From: Ruania albidiflava DSM 18029
GTDB taxonomy: Bacteria > Actinomycetota > Actinomycetes > Actinomycetales > Beutenbergiaceae
Assembly (NCBI RefSeq): GCF_000421225.1
Contig: NZ_ATWL01000003.1
Span: 310,001-374,000 of the forward strand
DNA length: 64,000 nucleotides
Direction of reading: 5' to 3'
The notes under the pieces are model-generated. The model worked only from the letters and a program-made list of their open reading frames with translations. It ran no database searches and had not been told where the DNA came from. Position numbers and translations under genes: made by a program. The first letter of the stretch is position 1; each line of letters starts with the position of its first letter. Shown here piece by piece: positions 16,903-28,483 of the stretch.

Positions 16903-17357
16903 ACAAGAACACCACCTGGATGGTCTCCGGTGTGCTCGGCGTGGCAGGGGTGGTGGCGGCGGTGCTCGCCGCCCACCCGGGCGAGACCAGCCCCGCGCCG
17001 GGTGACGTGATCGTGGTCAGCCCAGGTTCGGAGGCCTCCGAACCTGGGCTGACCACCGGTGACGGCGCAGGTCGCCCGGGCGAGGACGGCACCGGGGGGC
17101 AGGACGATCAGTCCACCGAGGAGCCGGGACCGAGCGCCACCCCCAGCGGCGATAGTGGGTCGAGCTCGGGTTCTGGTTCCGGCACCGGAGGAGAGGCCTC
17201 GGGGTCCTCCAGCTCCGGTTCGGGTTCAGGATCTGGCACCGGCGGCTCTGAGGGTGAGCGCGACGACGATGACGACGATGACGACGATGCTCCGGAGACG
17301 GTCTCCATCGCCTCACCGGTGAGTGCCCCCAGCGCCCCCTCACCGGAGGACGACTGA
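16899..17357 (+). CDS. Small exported low-complexity acidic protein
   Basis: 152 aa, not recognised. An N-terminal hydrophobic segment (TWMVSGVLGVAGVVAAVLAA, residues 5-24) looks like a signal peptide or anchor. The rest is disordered: Gly/Ser/Thr-rich with SGSGSG stretches, then a run of nine aspartates and a Ser/Pro tail. ATG overlaps the phosphotransferase stop. The 44-bp palindrome at 17013-17056 lies inside and encodes VVSPGSEASEPGLTT. N-terminus and composition resemble the product of 17522-17980. A wall spacer or metal-binding role is speculation. Confidence 0.7.
   Translation: MNKNTTWMVSGVLGVAGVVAAVLAAHPGETSPAPGDVIVVSPGSEASEPGLTTGDGAGRPGEDGTGGQDDQSTEEPGPSATPSGDSGSSSGSGSGTGGEASGSSSSGSGSGSGTGGSEGERDDDDDDDDDAPETVSIASPVSAPSAPSPEDD
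17013..17056. repeat. 44-bp perfect palindrome without a loop
   Basis: 17013-17034 (beginning GTGGTCAGCC, ending GGAGG) is exactly complementary to 17035-17056, with no spacer. It lies within the coding region for a disordered part of a small exported protein. Confidence 0.9.
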
Positions 17358-17417
17358 GACGCTGGCGGCACGATCGGCGGCGGTGCGCGTCCGCTGCCCG
17401 AGCCGCCGGCAACTGTT

Positions 17418-17457
17418 GATGAGAAGGCTCTCATCCGCCTGTCCTGGTCCTCTCATC
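17418..17457. promoter_or_regulatory. GATGAGA-N4-TCTCATC operator-like site B
   Basis: GATGAGA (17418-17424) and TCTCATC (17429-17435) are separated by AGGC. A second TCTCATC at 17451-17457 lies exactly 22 bp after the first. It sits 65-104 nt before the next gene and matches site A. Repeats at 11 or 22 bp on one DNA face suit an OmpR-family response regulator such as the one encoded at 18063-18722. Confidence 0.6.
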
Positions 17458-17521
17458 GGCGCGGAGCAGGATCAGTGCTGAACGATCCCGCAGAGAGCGG
17501 GACGACAGCGAAGGAGACACC

Positions 17522-17980
17522 ATGAAGACTCATGCCGCGTGGATAGTGACCGGGGCGCTGGGAGTGCTGGGGGTCACCGGCACCGCGGTGACGGCAGCCG
17601 CAGACGCGCTGCCTCCCTCCTCCGCGAGTGTGCAGGCGGCACACGTGGGTGGCGACAGGATCCAGGCCGTCGCGCGCGACGGGGGAGCCGAGCCGACTGC
17701 TGACCCTGCGACCGTCGCAGCGCAGAGTGCCACCACGGCTGTCACCGCCCAGAGCGCCCAGAGCGTGCAATCGGCACAGAGTGCGCAGTCGGCACAGAGT
17801 GCGCAGACACCGCAGTCGCCGAACACCCCGGCAAGCCCGGTCAGTGCCCCGAGCCCGGCCAGCGCGCAGAGCCCGAACAGCCCGGCGACCCCGAACACCG
17901 CGGCCAGCCCGCAGAGCGCGAACACCCCGAACAGCCCGGCGAGCCCGCAGAGCGCCCCGTCCGCCGGTTCCGCCGACTGA
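17522..17980 (+). CDS. Small exported Ser/Ala/Gln/Pro-repeat protein
   Basis: 152 aa, not recognised. Residues 1-27 (HAAWIVTGALGVLGVTGTAV and flanks) look like a signal peptide and resemble the N-terminus of the 16899-17357 product. The mature region is disordered: SAQ and AQS triplets, then Pro-rich NTP/SPASP/SPN repeats. At DNA level an 18-nt unit is repeated exactly at 17771-17788 and 17789-17806. GAAGGAGA precedes the ATG. It is convergent with the two-component operon and sits behind operator-like site B. A surface-exposed, stress-regulated role is inference. Confidence 0.7.
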   Translation: MKTHAAWIVTGALGVLGVTGTAVTAAADALPPSSASVQAAHVGGDRIQAVARDGGAEPTADPATVAAQSATTAVTAQSAQSVQSAQSAQSAQSAQTPQSPNTPASPVSAPSPASAQSPNSPATPNTAASPQSANTPNSPASPQSAPSAGSAD

Positions 17981-18062
17981 GTCGCCAGCACGCGGGCCTC
18001 GGTGACCTGTGGGTTCGGCACCGGGGCCCGGCGTGCCCAGCCTCAGCGAGCGCTGCGCAGCC

Positions 18063-18722
18063 TCACCGGAGTCGGTAGCCCATCCCGCGGACCGTCTCGA
18101 ACCGGTCAGCACCCAGCTTCTTGCGCAGGTACCGCACGTACACGTCCACCACGTTCGAGCCCGGGTCGAAGTCATACCCCCACACCCGGGAGAGCAGCTG
18201 CTCGCGGCTGAGCACCTGACCCGGGCTGCGCAGGAACGTCTCCGCCAGGGTGAACTCCCGCGCGGACAGGTCCACCTCCCGCCCGCCCACAGTGGCCCGG
18301 CGGGTGCGCAGGTCCAGCACCAACCCGTCGTGGCTGAGCGTGGCCCCACCGTCGCTGGCCGGCTCGGCACGCAGCCGCAGGCGTACCCGGGCCAAGAGCT
18401 CCTCGAACCGGAACGGCTTGGCCATGTAGTCGTCTGCGCCGCCCTCCAGACCGGCCACGGTGTCGGTCACCGAGGAGCGGGCGGTGAGGATGATCACCGG
18501 TATCGTCACGCCCTGCCCCCGGATCGTGTTCAGCACCTCGAAACCGTCCTGGTCGGGCAGGCCGAGGTCGAGGACGAGCAGGTCGAACTCGCCCGTGCTG
18601 GCCAGGTCGATCGCCTCCGTACCGGTGCGCACCGCGGTGGGCGAGTATCCGGCCGCGCGCAGCCCCTTGGCCACGAACGAGGCGATCCGTTCCTCGTCCT
18701 CGGCGATCAAGATCTGACTCAT
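18063..18722 (-). CDS. OmpR/PhoB-family response regulator
   Basis: 219 aa. The receiver domain (1-115) has acidic E8/D9, phospho-acceptor D52 in VLDLGLPD, T80 and K102 in YMAKPF. A C-terminal winged helix (about 128-219) includes LSAREFTLAETFLRSPGQVL, SNVVDVYVRYLRKKLG and VRGMGYRLR. When phosphorylated by the partner kinase it should bind direct repeats at about 11-bp spacing. The ATG overlaps the kinase stop on the same strand, although the gene lies downstream of the kinase in transcription. Sites A and B are candidate targets. Confidence 0.93.
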   Translation of the reverse strand: MSQILIAEDEERIASFVAKGLRAAGYSPTAVRTGTEAIDLASTGEFDLLVLDLGLPDQDGFEVLNTIRGQGVTIPVIILTARSSVTDTVAGLEGGADDYMAKPFRFEELLARVRLRLRAEPASDGGATLSHDGLVLDLRTRRATVGGREVDLSAREFTLAETFLRSPGQVLSREQLLSRVWGYDFDPGSNVVDVYVRYLRKKLGADRFETVRGMGYRLR

Positions 18723-20161
18723 CCTGCCTCCTCCTCCGCAGCTGCCTGCCCAGTCTGCCCGGAACCAGCACCAGGTGGGACCGGGAGGACGATGCTGAAC
18801 GTGCTGCCGGCGCCGGCGGTGGACTCCAGACCCACCTGCCCGCCGTGCGCCTCGGCGATGAGCGCCACGATCGACAGGCCCAGCCCGGTGCCGTCCACCT
18901 CCGGATCCAACCGCTCGAACCGTTCGAAGATGCGCTCCTGGTCGGCCGGTTCGATACCGGTGCCCTCGTCGCGCACCCAGAGCCGCACGGTGCCGGTCGC
19001 GGGGGAGTAGCGCGACCCGATGCCCACAGTGGAGCCGTCGGCGGAGAACTTCACCGCGTTCGAGACCAGCTGCAACCACGCCTGCGTGAGCCGGCGCGGG
19101 TCCGCCTGGACCTGCACGTCGGCGAGCGAGTCCAGCAGCCACCGGCGCTCACCCAGCGGCTCGGCCTTGGCCAGCACCTCGTCGGTGAGCAGCGCCACGC
19201 CCACCGGCACCAGGCGGACGAAGTCCGGACGACGAGCCTTGGCGAGCGTCATCAGGTCCTCGACCAGCAGGTTCATCCGGTCCACCTCGTTCAGCACCAG
19301 GGACCGGGTCTCGGCCGCATCCTGAGGGTCGTCGGCATTCATCAGCTCCAGGTGACCCCGCACCACGGTGAGCGGCGTACGCAGCTCGTGCCCGACGTCG
19401 TCGAGCAGCTGGCGCTGGGAGCCGAACGCCTGCTCCAGGCGAGCCAGCATCCCGTTCACGGTGGTGGTGAGCGCAGCCAGGTCATCGCGCCCGGTCACCG
19501 GGATGCGTCGAGAGAGGTCGTCCGAGGAGCTGATCTCGGCCGCAGCCGTGCGCAGCACTGTCACCGGCAGCAGCATCCGACCCATCACGAACCAACCGAT
19601 CACGGTGATCCACACCAGCGCCAGCGCAGCGACCAACGCATAGGTGCGGAAGGTGTTGCCGATCTCGGCGTACTCGGCGTCCATGTCGAACGCGAACACC
19701 ACCGCACCGGTCTGGCTACCGTCCTCGCTGTGCACCGGCAGGCCACGGACACGGTAGGTGCCCTGCTGGGTCTGGACGGTCATGGTGTCCGCACCCGACC
19801 AGCGGCTCACTGGGGCGAGAGCCGCCACCAGCTCCGGGTCGTCCTGGATCCGGAACGAGCCGGTCGCACGCGGCACGTAGGCGAGCTCGGTCCCCATGAA
19901 GCCGCCCAACGCCTCGTTCTCCGCCGGCACCACCCGGCCGAGCGCAGTGCGGATGACCGCCTCCACCGAGGCGAACGGCGCCCCGGTCTCCGGGTCCACG
20001 CCCTCGTGGTACAGGTTCTCGACCTCCGCGCCGTTGCGGAGCAGCGCAGCATCCACCAGGTTGGTGGTGTGGTCCCGCTCCACGGAGTAGGCGGTCAGCC
20101 CGGCTGCGACCATCGCCATTGCCGCCAGCCCGATCAGTGCCGCGAGCGCACGGGTGCGCAC
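18719..20161 (-). CDS. Sensor histidine kinase
   Basis: About 480 aa. A first helix near the N-terminus is followed by an extracellular sensor of about 145 residues, a second helix (LVAALALVWITVIGWFVMG), HAMP (ILRTAAAEISSSDDLSRRIP-like region), the H-box DDVGHELRTPLTVVRGHLEL, the N-box LQLVSNAVKFS, and G-boxes VRDEGTGIEP and GTGLGLSIV. It should autophosphorylate on the H-box His and pass phosphate to the response regulator. GTG at 20161 is chosen because GGAGG lies 6 nt upstream; ATG at 20167 or 20203 are alternatives. The signal is unknown. Confidence 0.92.
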   Translation of the reverse strand: MRTRALAALIGLAAMAMVAAGLTAYSVERDHTTNLVDAALLRNGAEVENLYHEGVDPETGAPFASVEAVIRTALGRVVPAENEALGGFMGTELAYVPRATGSFRIQDDPELVAALAPVSRWSGADTMTVQTQQGTYRVRGLPVHSEDGSQTGAVVFAFDMDAEYAEIGNTFRTYALVAALALVWITVIGWFVMGRMLLPVTVLRTAAAEISSSDDLSRRIPVTGRDDLAALTTTVNGMLARLEQAFGSQRQLLDDVGHELRTPLTVVRGHLELMNADDPQDAAETRSLVLNEVDRMNLLVEDLMTLAKARRPDFVRLVPVGVALLTDEVLAKAEPLGERRWLLDSLADVQVQADPRRLTQAWLQLVSNAVKFSADGSTVGIGSRYSPATGTVRLWVRDEGTGIEPADQERIFERFERLDPEVDGTGLGLSIVALIAEAHGGQVGLESTAGAGSTFSIVLPVPPGAGSGQTGQAAAEEEAG

Positions 20162-20320
20162 GCTCATCCTCCACTGCGGGTGACGGCGGGCCATACCGGA
20201 CATTATCCGCGTGCCGGTCCGCAGGACTCACCCCGCCGGGCTGCGCGTCGGTTCCGGCCGCCGGTGCGGAGCCTTGGCGGCGGTCTGAGCAGCGCGGCAG
20301 AGTGCTCTCGCGCACAGTGG

Positions 20321-20350
20321 TTCGACCTGGCCTGCGATGTCCCGTACACT
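20321..20350 (+). promoter_or_regulatory. Predicted promoter for tRNA-Trp
   Basis: TTCGAC (20321-20326), an 18-bp spacer and TACACT (20345-20350) lie 76 nt before the tRNA. This is the only good match in the gap 20204-20426. Confidence 0.45.
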
Positions 20351-20426
20351 CCATGAGTGGTGGTTGACGTCCACCAGGCTGGTCTGCGCCCTACGGGGGG
20401 TTGGTCTCAGGTGGCGTCCGCCCCGA

Positions 20427-20499
20427 AGGGCAGTGGCGCAATTGGTAGCGCACCGGTCTCCAAAACCGGCGGTTGTGGGTTCGAGTCCCTCCTGCCCTG
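20427..20499 (+). tRNA. tRNA-Trp (CCA)
   Basis: The acceptor arm AGGGCAG pairs with CTGCCCT. The anticodon stem CCGGT/ACCGG encloses CCA at 20460-20462, and the T-loop TTCGAGT is intact. The T-stem has one T-T mismatch. The position just before secE is the conserved bacterial arrangement. Confidence 0.95.
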
Positions 20500-20552
20500 C
20501 ACCTCACGTCCGGACCCCCGACCGCAGCCATCCAGCCAACGAAAGCAGTTCT

Positions 20553-21158
20553 GTGAGCAGATCCACGAGTCCCGACTCGGGCGAGCCCGAGGACGTCGGC
20601 CGTGGTGACTCTGCGTCGGACCGGGCCGAGGACGGCGAGTCGCAGACCGACGTGAACGACGTGACAGACGAGGCGCACGACTCTGGTGCAGCCAGCGCCA
20701 GCGGTGACCAGGCCACGACCGACGCCCAGGACGGCTCCCGAGCGGAGGAGGCCAGCGAGGCCGAGTCTGAGGGGTCGGAGGGTACGAAAGGTACGAAGGC
20801 AGCCGCCGCGGCCTCGGCGCGTTCCCGCTCGGCGAGCGGAGCTCGGAGCGTGCGCTCGGCCCGCGCCACCTCTGGGCGCACCACCTCGGTGCGTGCGGCT
20901 CAGGCCAGCAAGGGACGCGCAACCGTGTCCCGGGCAGAGGCCGAGGCCCGGCGCCAGCCGCGGCCGAACCTGTTCGCCCGGATCCTGAGGTTCGTGCGCG
21001 AGGTGATCGCCGAGCTGCGCAAGGTCGTCACCCCGACCCGGAACGAGCTGTTCACCTACGCCGCAGTGGTGGTGGTCTTCCTGATCATCATGATGGCCTA
21101 CGTCGGCGTGCTGGATTACGGTGTGGGGCGCCTGGTGCTCTGGGCGTTCGGCGGCTAG
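20553..21158 (+). CDS. secE: Protein translocase subunit SecE with long N-terminal extension
   Basis: 201 aa, compared with about 60-120 in most bacteria. The C-terminal third is a normal SecE: FVREVIAELRKVVTPTRNEL followed by one membrane helix (YAAVVVVFLIIMMAYVGVLD). The first ~125 residues are disordered, first acidic (DSGEPEDVGRGDSASDRAED) and then Ala/Arg/Ser-rich. It clamps SecY in the membrane. GTG at 20553 is the likely start; the open frame upstream runs through tRNA-Trp. nusG follows, as usual. Confidence 0.93.
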   Translation: MSRSTSPDSGEPEDVGRGDSASDRAEDGESQTDVNDVTDEAHDSGAASASGDQATTDAQDGSRAEEASEAESEGSEGTKGTKAAAAASARSRSASGARSVRSARATSGRTTSVRAAQASKGRATVSRAEAEARRQPRPNLFARILRFVREVIAELRKVVTPTRNELFTYAAVVVVFLIIMMAYVGVLDYGVGRLVLWAFGG

Positions 21159-21223
21159 CCGCAGCCCGAGGACCACCAGGACGAACGAGAAAAGACAACG
21201 GATGAGGGAAGCAGGTCGAGCAC

Positions 21224-21916
21224 GTGTCTGAAGACGCCCAGGATGAGGTGACCTCCGCCGAGGAGGTGACCGACGCCGTCGAGGCCGAGCAGGCGCCGAC
21301 GAGCGAGGCACCGGTCGAGGACCCGGTCGCGGCGTTCCGCAGCGAGCTGCGCACCCTGCCCGGTGAGTGGTACGTGATCCACTCCTACGCTGGCTACGAG
21401 AACCGCGTGAAGGCCAACCTCGAGTCCCGGATCCAGTCCTTGAACATGGAGGACTACATCTTCGGTGTCGAGGTGCCGATGGAAGAGGTCGTGGAGATCA
21501 AGAACTCGGTGCGCAAGCTGGTGCGCCGGGTGCGGATCCCCAGCTACGTGCTGGTCCGGATGGACCTGACCGACGAGTCCTGGGGTGCGGTGCGGCACAC
21601 GCCGGGGGTGACCGGGTTCGTGGGCAACACCCACTCTCCGGTGCCGCTCACCCTGGACGAGGTGATGTCCATGCTCGCCCCGACCATCGAGGCGAAGGCC
21701 CCGGCCCCAGCCGGCGCCGCCCCGGCCAGCGCCCCGGCTGTGCAGGTCGAGTTCTCTGTGGGCGAGTCGGTCACCGTCACCGACGGCCCTTTCGAGACCC
21801 TGCCTGCCACCATCTCCGAGATCAGCACCGAGAGCCAGAAGCTCAAGGTCCTGGTTTCGATCTTCGGCCGCGAGACACCAGTCGAGCTGTCGTTCAACCA
21901 GGTCGCCAAGATCTGA
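21224..21916 (+). CDS. nusG: Transcription termination/antitermination factor NusG
   Basis: 230 aa. After an acidic actinobacterial leader (about 1-45), the NGN domain begins at [20 protein letters not shown] and continues to [13 protein letters not shown] and [10 protein letters not shown]. An Ala/Pro linker leads to the KOW domain ([20 protein letters not shown]). It binds RNA polymerase and links it to Rho or the ribosome. GTG start. Cotranscribed with secE. Confidence 0.97.
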   Translation: MSEDAQDEVTSAEEVTDAVEAEQAPTSEAPVEDPVAAFRSELRTLPGEWYVIHSYAGYENRVKANLESRIQSLNMEDYIFGVEVPMEEVVEIKNSVRKLVRRVRIPSYVLVRMDLTDESWGAVRHTPGVTGFVGNTHSPVPLTLDEVMSMLAPTIEAKAPAPAGAAPASAPAVQVEFSVGESVTVTDGPFETLPATISEISTESQKLKVLVSIFGRETPVELSFNQVAKI

Positions 21917-22013
21917 CCGGCTCCACCAGAGCCGCCCCTGACCGGGCAACCGCCCGGCCATGCAACCGGGTCATCGCCCATGGCGTGGGCCCACCGACAG
22001 AAAGAGTGACCGC

Positions 22014-22445
22014 ATGCCTCCCAAGAAGAAGGTCACCGGCCTGATCAAGCTCCAGATCCAGGCCGGCGCTGCGAACCCCGCACCGCCGATCGGCCCCGCG
22101 CTGGGTCAGCACGGTGTGAACATCATGGAGTTCTGCAAGGCCTACAACGCCGCGACGGAGTCTCAGCGCGGCAACGTGGTCCCGGTGGAGATCACCGTCT
22201 ACGAGGACCGCTCCTTCACCTTCATCACCAAGACCCCACCGGCCGCCGAGCTGATCAAGAAGGCTGCGGGTGTGGCGAAGGGCTCCGGCACCCCACACAC
22301 CACCAAGGTCGGTTCGCTGACCCAGGAGCAGGTGCGGGAGATCGCCGAGACCAAGATGGCCGACCTGAACGCCAACGATGTGGACGCTGCCGCGAAGATC
22401 GTCGCCGGTACCGCCCGCTCGATGGGGATCACGGTCGACGACTGA
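22014..22445 (+). CDS. rplK: 50S ribosomal protein L11
   Basis: 143 aa, full length. The N-terminal domain reads [20 protein letters not shown], and the C-terminal RNA-binding domain contains [11 protein letters not shown]. It forms the GTPase-associated centre with L10/L12 and 23S rRNA, and is the usual target region of thiopeptides. GAAAGAG precedes the ATG. First of the rplK–rplA pair. Confidence 0.98.
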   Translation: MPPKKKVTGLIKLQIQAGAANPAPPIGPALGQHGVNIMEFCKAYNAATESQRGNVVPVEITVYEDRSFTFITKTPPAAELIKKAAGVAKGSGTPHTTKVGSLTQEQVREIAETKMADLNANDVDAAAKIVAGTARSMGITVDD

Positions 22446-22528
22446 TCTCCGGCGCCGACCGGCGCCGACGTGGCAGGGCCCGGCGCGGGCCCGTACCACA
22501 ACTGCTCGATATCTCAAGGAGAAGCAGC

Positions 22529-23209
22529 ATGACTACGCGCAGCAAGAGCTACCGCAAGGCCGCCGAGCTGGTGGACCGTTCCGAGCACTACACCGTGGCC
22601 GAAGCCGTGGCGTTGGCGAAGAAGACGTCCACCACCAAGTTCGACGCGACCGTCGAGGTGTCCTTCCGTCTCGGCGTGGACCCGCGCAAGGCGGACCAGC
22701 AGGTCCGCGGCACCGTGAACCTGCCCAACGGCACCGGCAAGACCGCGCGGGTGGTCGTGTTCGCCGCCGGCGCCCGCGCCGAGGCTGCGATCGAGGCCGG
22801 TGCGGACGAGGTCGGCGCCGACGAGCTGATCGAGAAGGTGGCCGGCGGCTACACCGACTTCGACGCCGCGGTCGCCACCCCGGACCTGATGGGCAAGGTC
22901 GGCCGGCTCGGCCGCGTGCTCGGCCCGCGCGGGCTGATGCCGAACCCGAAGACCGGTACGGTGACGATGGACGTGGCCAAGGCCGTCACGGACATCAAGG
23001 GCGGGAAGATCGACTTCCGCGTGGACAAGCACGCCAACCTGCAGTTCATCATCGGCAAGACCTCGTTCACCGAGGAGGCGCTGCTGGAGAACTACCAGGC
23101 TGCTCTGGACGAGGTGCTCCGGCTCAAGCCGGCCTCGGCCAAGGGCCGCTACATCGCCAAGGCCACGCTGTCCACCACGATGGGTCCGGGCATCCCGCTG
23201 GCTGCCTGA
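22529..23209 (+). CDS. rplA: 50S ribosomal protein L1
   Basis: 226 aa, near the family length. Signature sequences are [35 protein letters not shown] and the C-terminal [18 protein letters not shown]. It builds the mobile L1 stalk at the E site and in many bacteria represses its own operon by binding mRNA. AAGGAG lies before the ATG. A strong hairpin follows at 23227-23262. Confidence 0.98.
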   Translation: MTTRSKSYRKAAELVDRSEHYTVAEAVALAKKTSTTKFDATVEVSFRLGVDPRKADQQVRGTVNLPNGTGKTARVVVFAAGARAEAAIEAGADEVGADELIEKVAGGYTDFDAAVATPDLMGKVGRLGRVLGPRGLMPNPKTGTVTMDVAKAVTDIKGGKIDFRVDKHANLQFIIGKTSFTEEALLENYQAALDEVLRLKPASAKGRYIAKATLSTTMGPGIPLAA

Positions 23210-23226
23210 GACCAGTACGGACCGAT

Positions 23227-23262
23227 CGACGGCCCGGTACCCGCACCGGGGCCGGGCCGTCG
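23227..23262 (+). terminator. Hairpin terminator after rplA
   Basis: CGACGGCCCGG (23227-23237) pairs perfectly with 23252-23262. It separates the L11 operon from the promoter of the L10 operon. No long T-run follows. Confidence 0.65.
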
Positions 23263-23293
23263 GCACCTGTGACCATCCTCTCACCGGGACGGT

Positions 23294-23322
23294 TTGGACC
23301 ACCTGCGCGCGCCCGCTAGACT
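23294..23322 (+). promoter_or_regulatory. Promoter of the rplJ–rplL operon
   Basis: TTGGAC (23294-23299), 17 bp and TAGACT (23317-23322) give a near-consensus promoter. Transcription should start near 23329, leaving a leader of about 185 nt. Confidence 0.65.
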
Positions 23323-23328
23323 CGGCAC

Positions 23329-23513
23329 TGCCTCAGACCGCCGGTCGCCCGTCGCTGGACGGGGGTTAAGCCCGCACGAGCGGGGCCAGCGCAGGTGAAC
23401 GTGACCGATACGCCCACGGCGAGCACCGTCGTCGTGAGCCGTCCAGGCCTCGTGCACCTGCGCGGGGCCTTTTTTCGTGGGCCTGGCCGCGGCACATCAC
23501 GGAAGGAGGGCTC
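23329..23513 (+). promoter_or_regulatory. Ribosomal protein L10 leader (autoregulatory RNA element)
   Basis: This untranslated stretch precedes rplJ and carries the conserved type of paired elements (CAGACCGCCGG near 23335, further stems to 23440), ending with an attenuator at 23445-23475. In the known L10 leader, the L10(L12)4 complex binds the RNA and reduces expression of its own operon. The family assignment rests on position, layout and the motif; the fold was not computed. Confidence 0.7.
23445..23475 (+). terminator. Intrinsic attenuator in the L10 leader
   Basis: An 11-bp stem (23445-23455 with 23460-23470, including G·T pairs) closes the loop ACCT and runs into T6 at 23470-23475. 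It ends 38 nt before the rplJ start, so read-through must be controlled. Confidence 0.8.
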
Positions 23514-24041
23514 ATGGCACGGCCTGACAAGGCAGCGGCAGTTGCCGAGCTGACGGAGAAGTTCCGCCAGTCTGCGGCTGCAGTGCTGACCGAGTACCGC
23601 GGGCTCACGGTGGCCCAGCTCAAGGAGCTGCGCACCGCCCTCGGCAGTACCACCCAGTACGCCGTGGTGAAGAACACGCTCACCCAGATCGCGGCCAAGG
23701 AAGCCGGCTTCGACTCGCTCCAGGACCAGCTGACCGGTCCGACCGCTATCGCCTTCGTCTCCGGGGACCCGGTCGAGGCGGCCAAGGGGCTGCGTGACTT
23801 CGCCAAGGCCAACCCGTCCCTCGTCGTCAAGGGCGGGCTGATGGAGGGCGACCCCATCAGTGCTGACGACATCACCAAGCTCGCGGACCTCGAGTCCCGT
23901 GAGGTGCTCCTGGCCAAGGCCGCGGGCGCCATGAAGGCCAAGCTGCACCAGGCGGCCTACGTCTTCAACGCGCCGGCCGCCAAGGCTGTGCGCACCATCG
24001 AAGCCCTGCGGGAGAAGCAGGCGAACGAGGCCGCGGCCTGA
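23514..24041 (+). CDS. rplJ: 50S ribosomal protein L10
   Basis: 175 aa. The N-terminal half ([20 protein letters not shown], then VVKNTL) binds 23S rRNA with L11. The C-terminal helix ([20 protein letters not shown]) carries the L12 dimers. GGAAGGAGG precedes the ATG. Expression is controlled by the leader with attenuator upstream. rplL follows after 75 nt. Confidence 0.98.
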   Translation: MARPDKAAAVAELTEKFRQSAAAVLTEYRGLTVAQLKELRTALGSTTQYAVVKNTLTQIAAKEAGFDSLQDQLTGPTAIAFVSGDPVEAAKGLRDFAKANPSLVVKGGLMEGDPISADDITKLADLESREVLLAKAAGAMKAKLHQAAYVFNAPAAKAVRTIEALREKQANEAAA

Positions 24042-24116
24042 CGGCCACAGCCTGATCCACCACCACTGCTTCTCGCCCGTGCGCGCAAGCAGGACCAACA
24101 GGAAGGAACGCCGATC

Positions 24117-24509
24117 ATGGCGAAGCTCAGCACAGACGAGCTCATCGATGCTTTCAAGGAACTGTCCCTCATCGAGCTCTCCGAGTTCGTGAAGCAGTTC
24201 GAGGAGACCTTCGAGGTCACCGCTGCTGCTCCGGCCGCCGTGGCCGTGGCCGGTGGCGCCCCGGCCGCCGGTGGCGACGCCCCGGCCGAGGAGGAGCAGA
24301 GCGAGTTCGACGTCATCCTCGAGTCTGTGGGCGACAAGAAGATCCAGGTCATCAAGGAGGTCCGCGCCCTGACCAGCCTCGGTCTGAAGGACGCCAAGGA
24401 CCTCGTCGACGGCGCCCCCAAGCCGGTGCTCGAGGGCGTCGACAAGGAGGCTGCGGACAAGGCCAAGGAGGCCCTCGAGGGCGCCGGCGCCACCGTCACC
24501 CTCAAGTGA
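24117..24509 (+). CDS. rplL: 50S ribosomal protein L7/L12
   Basis: 130 aa. An N-terminal dimerisation domain ([20 protein letters not shown]), a flexible Ala/Gly/Pro hinge (about 37-60) and the C-terminal factor-binding domain ([20 protein letters not shown]) are intact. It recruits elongation factors to the ribosome in several copies. AGGAAGGA precedes the ATG, and a strong terminator follows. Confidence 0.98.
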   Translation: MAKLSTDELIDAFKELSLIELSEFVKQFEETFEVTAAAPAAVAVAGGAPAAGGDAPAEEEQSEFDVILESVGDKKIQVIKEVRALTSLGLKDAKDLVDGAPKPVLEGVDKEAADKAKEALEGAGATVTLK

Positions 24510-24568
24510 GCCACGCGGGGCGGGCAGCTGCCACGCCCCGCCACGGCGCACGCCGTAGAGCCACGACG

Positions 24569-24602
24569 ACGAGGCCCGCACCAGCAACGGTGCGGGCCTC
24601 GT
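24569..24602 (+). terminator. Terminator after rplL
   Basis: ACGAGGCCCGCACC (24569-24582) pairs perfectly with 24589-24602 around AGCAAC. The tail is only GTTGCC. It ends the L10 operon inside the 361-nt gap before rpoB. Confidence 0.75.
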
Positions 24603-24700
24603 TGCCGTAGCGGCCCCCGGCCAGCGGGGACCACCACCAGGACCGGGCGGACCGTACCAGGACCGTCACGGCTCGACCAATACGACTCGCACCACGGCGC

Positions 24701-24729
24701 TGGACATCTGGCTGCTGTGTGAGTATGCT
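24701..24729 (+). promoter_or_regulatory. Predicted rpoB promoter
   Basis: TGGACA (24701-24706), 17 bp and TATGCT (24724-24729) closely match the housekeeping consensus. The resulting leader to the rpoB start is about 135 nt. Confidence 0.65.
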
Positions 24730-24870
24730 GTCGCTTTGCGCTGTCGTCTGCCCCAGCACCCATCGTCGGATCCACGAACTTCGCCATGCCACGCGTCGGG
24801 CGAGGTCCGAAGAAGCGTGCTTTGGCCGACGTGAGCGTGTGTGCACACAATTCGTAGGGAAGGACCCCTC

Positions 24871-28389
<3,519 letters not shown>

Positions 28390-28390
28390 G

Positions 28391-28438
28391 CGGGGCCGGC
28401 CGGTGCCGAGCGAGCAGCACGCACCGGCCGGAGCCCCG
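28391..28438 (+). promoter_or_regulatory. Strong hairpin between rpoB and rpoC
   Basis: CCGGCCGGTGC (28396-28406) pairs perfectly with 28421-28431, extended by GGGG against CCCC on the outside. There is no T-run, so it is more likely an mRNA stability or processing element than a terminator within this co-transcribed pair. Confidence 0.5.
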
Positions 28439-28483
28439 GCTTGATTGGTTCCACACGGTGACTCACCGAAGGAAGTAGGAAAA

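Noticed and set aside
17751-17820. CRISPR or minisatellite of independent origin
   Set aside because: The repeats stay in frame and encode SAQ units, so they belong to the coding sequence.
20391-21311. Minus-strand open frame over tRNA-Trp and secE
   Set aside because: Its GGTRTHNRRFWRPVRYQLRH-like end is antisense tRNA-Trp, and the rest is a secE shadow.
23333-23346. Member of the CTGAGG palindrome family (CCTCAGACCGCCG in the L10 leader)
   Set aside because: It matches one arm of the 40407-40445 palindrome, but no partner arm lies nearby, and this motif belongs to the L10 leader.
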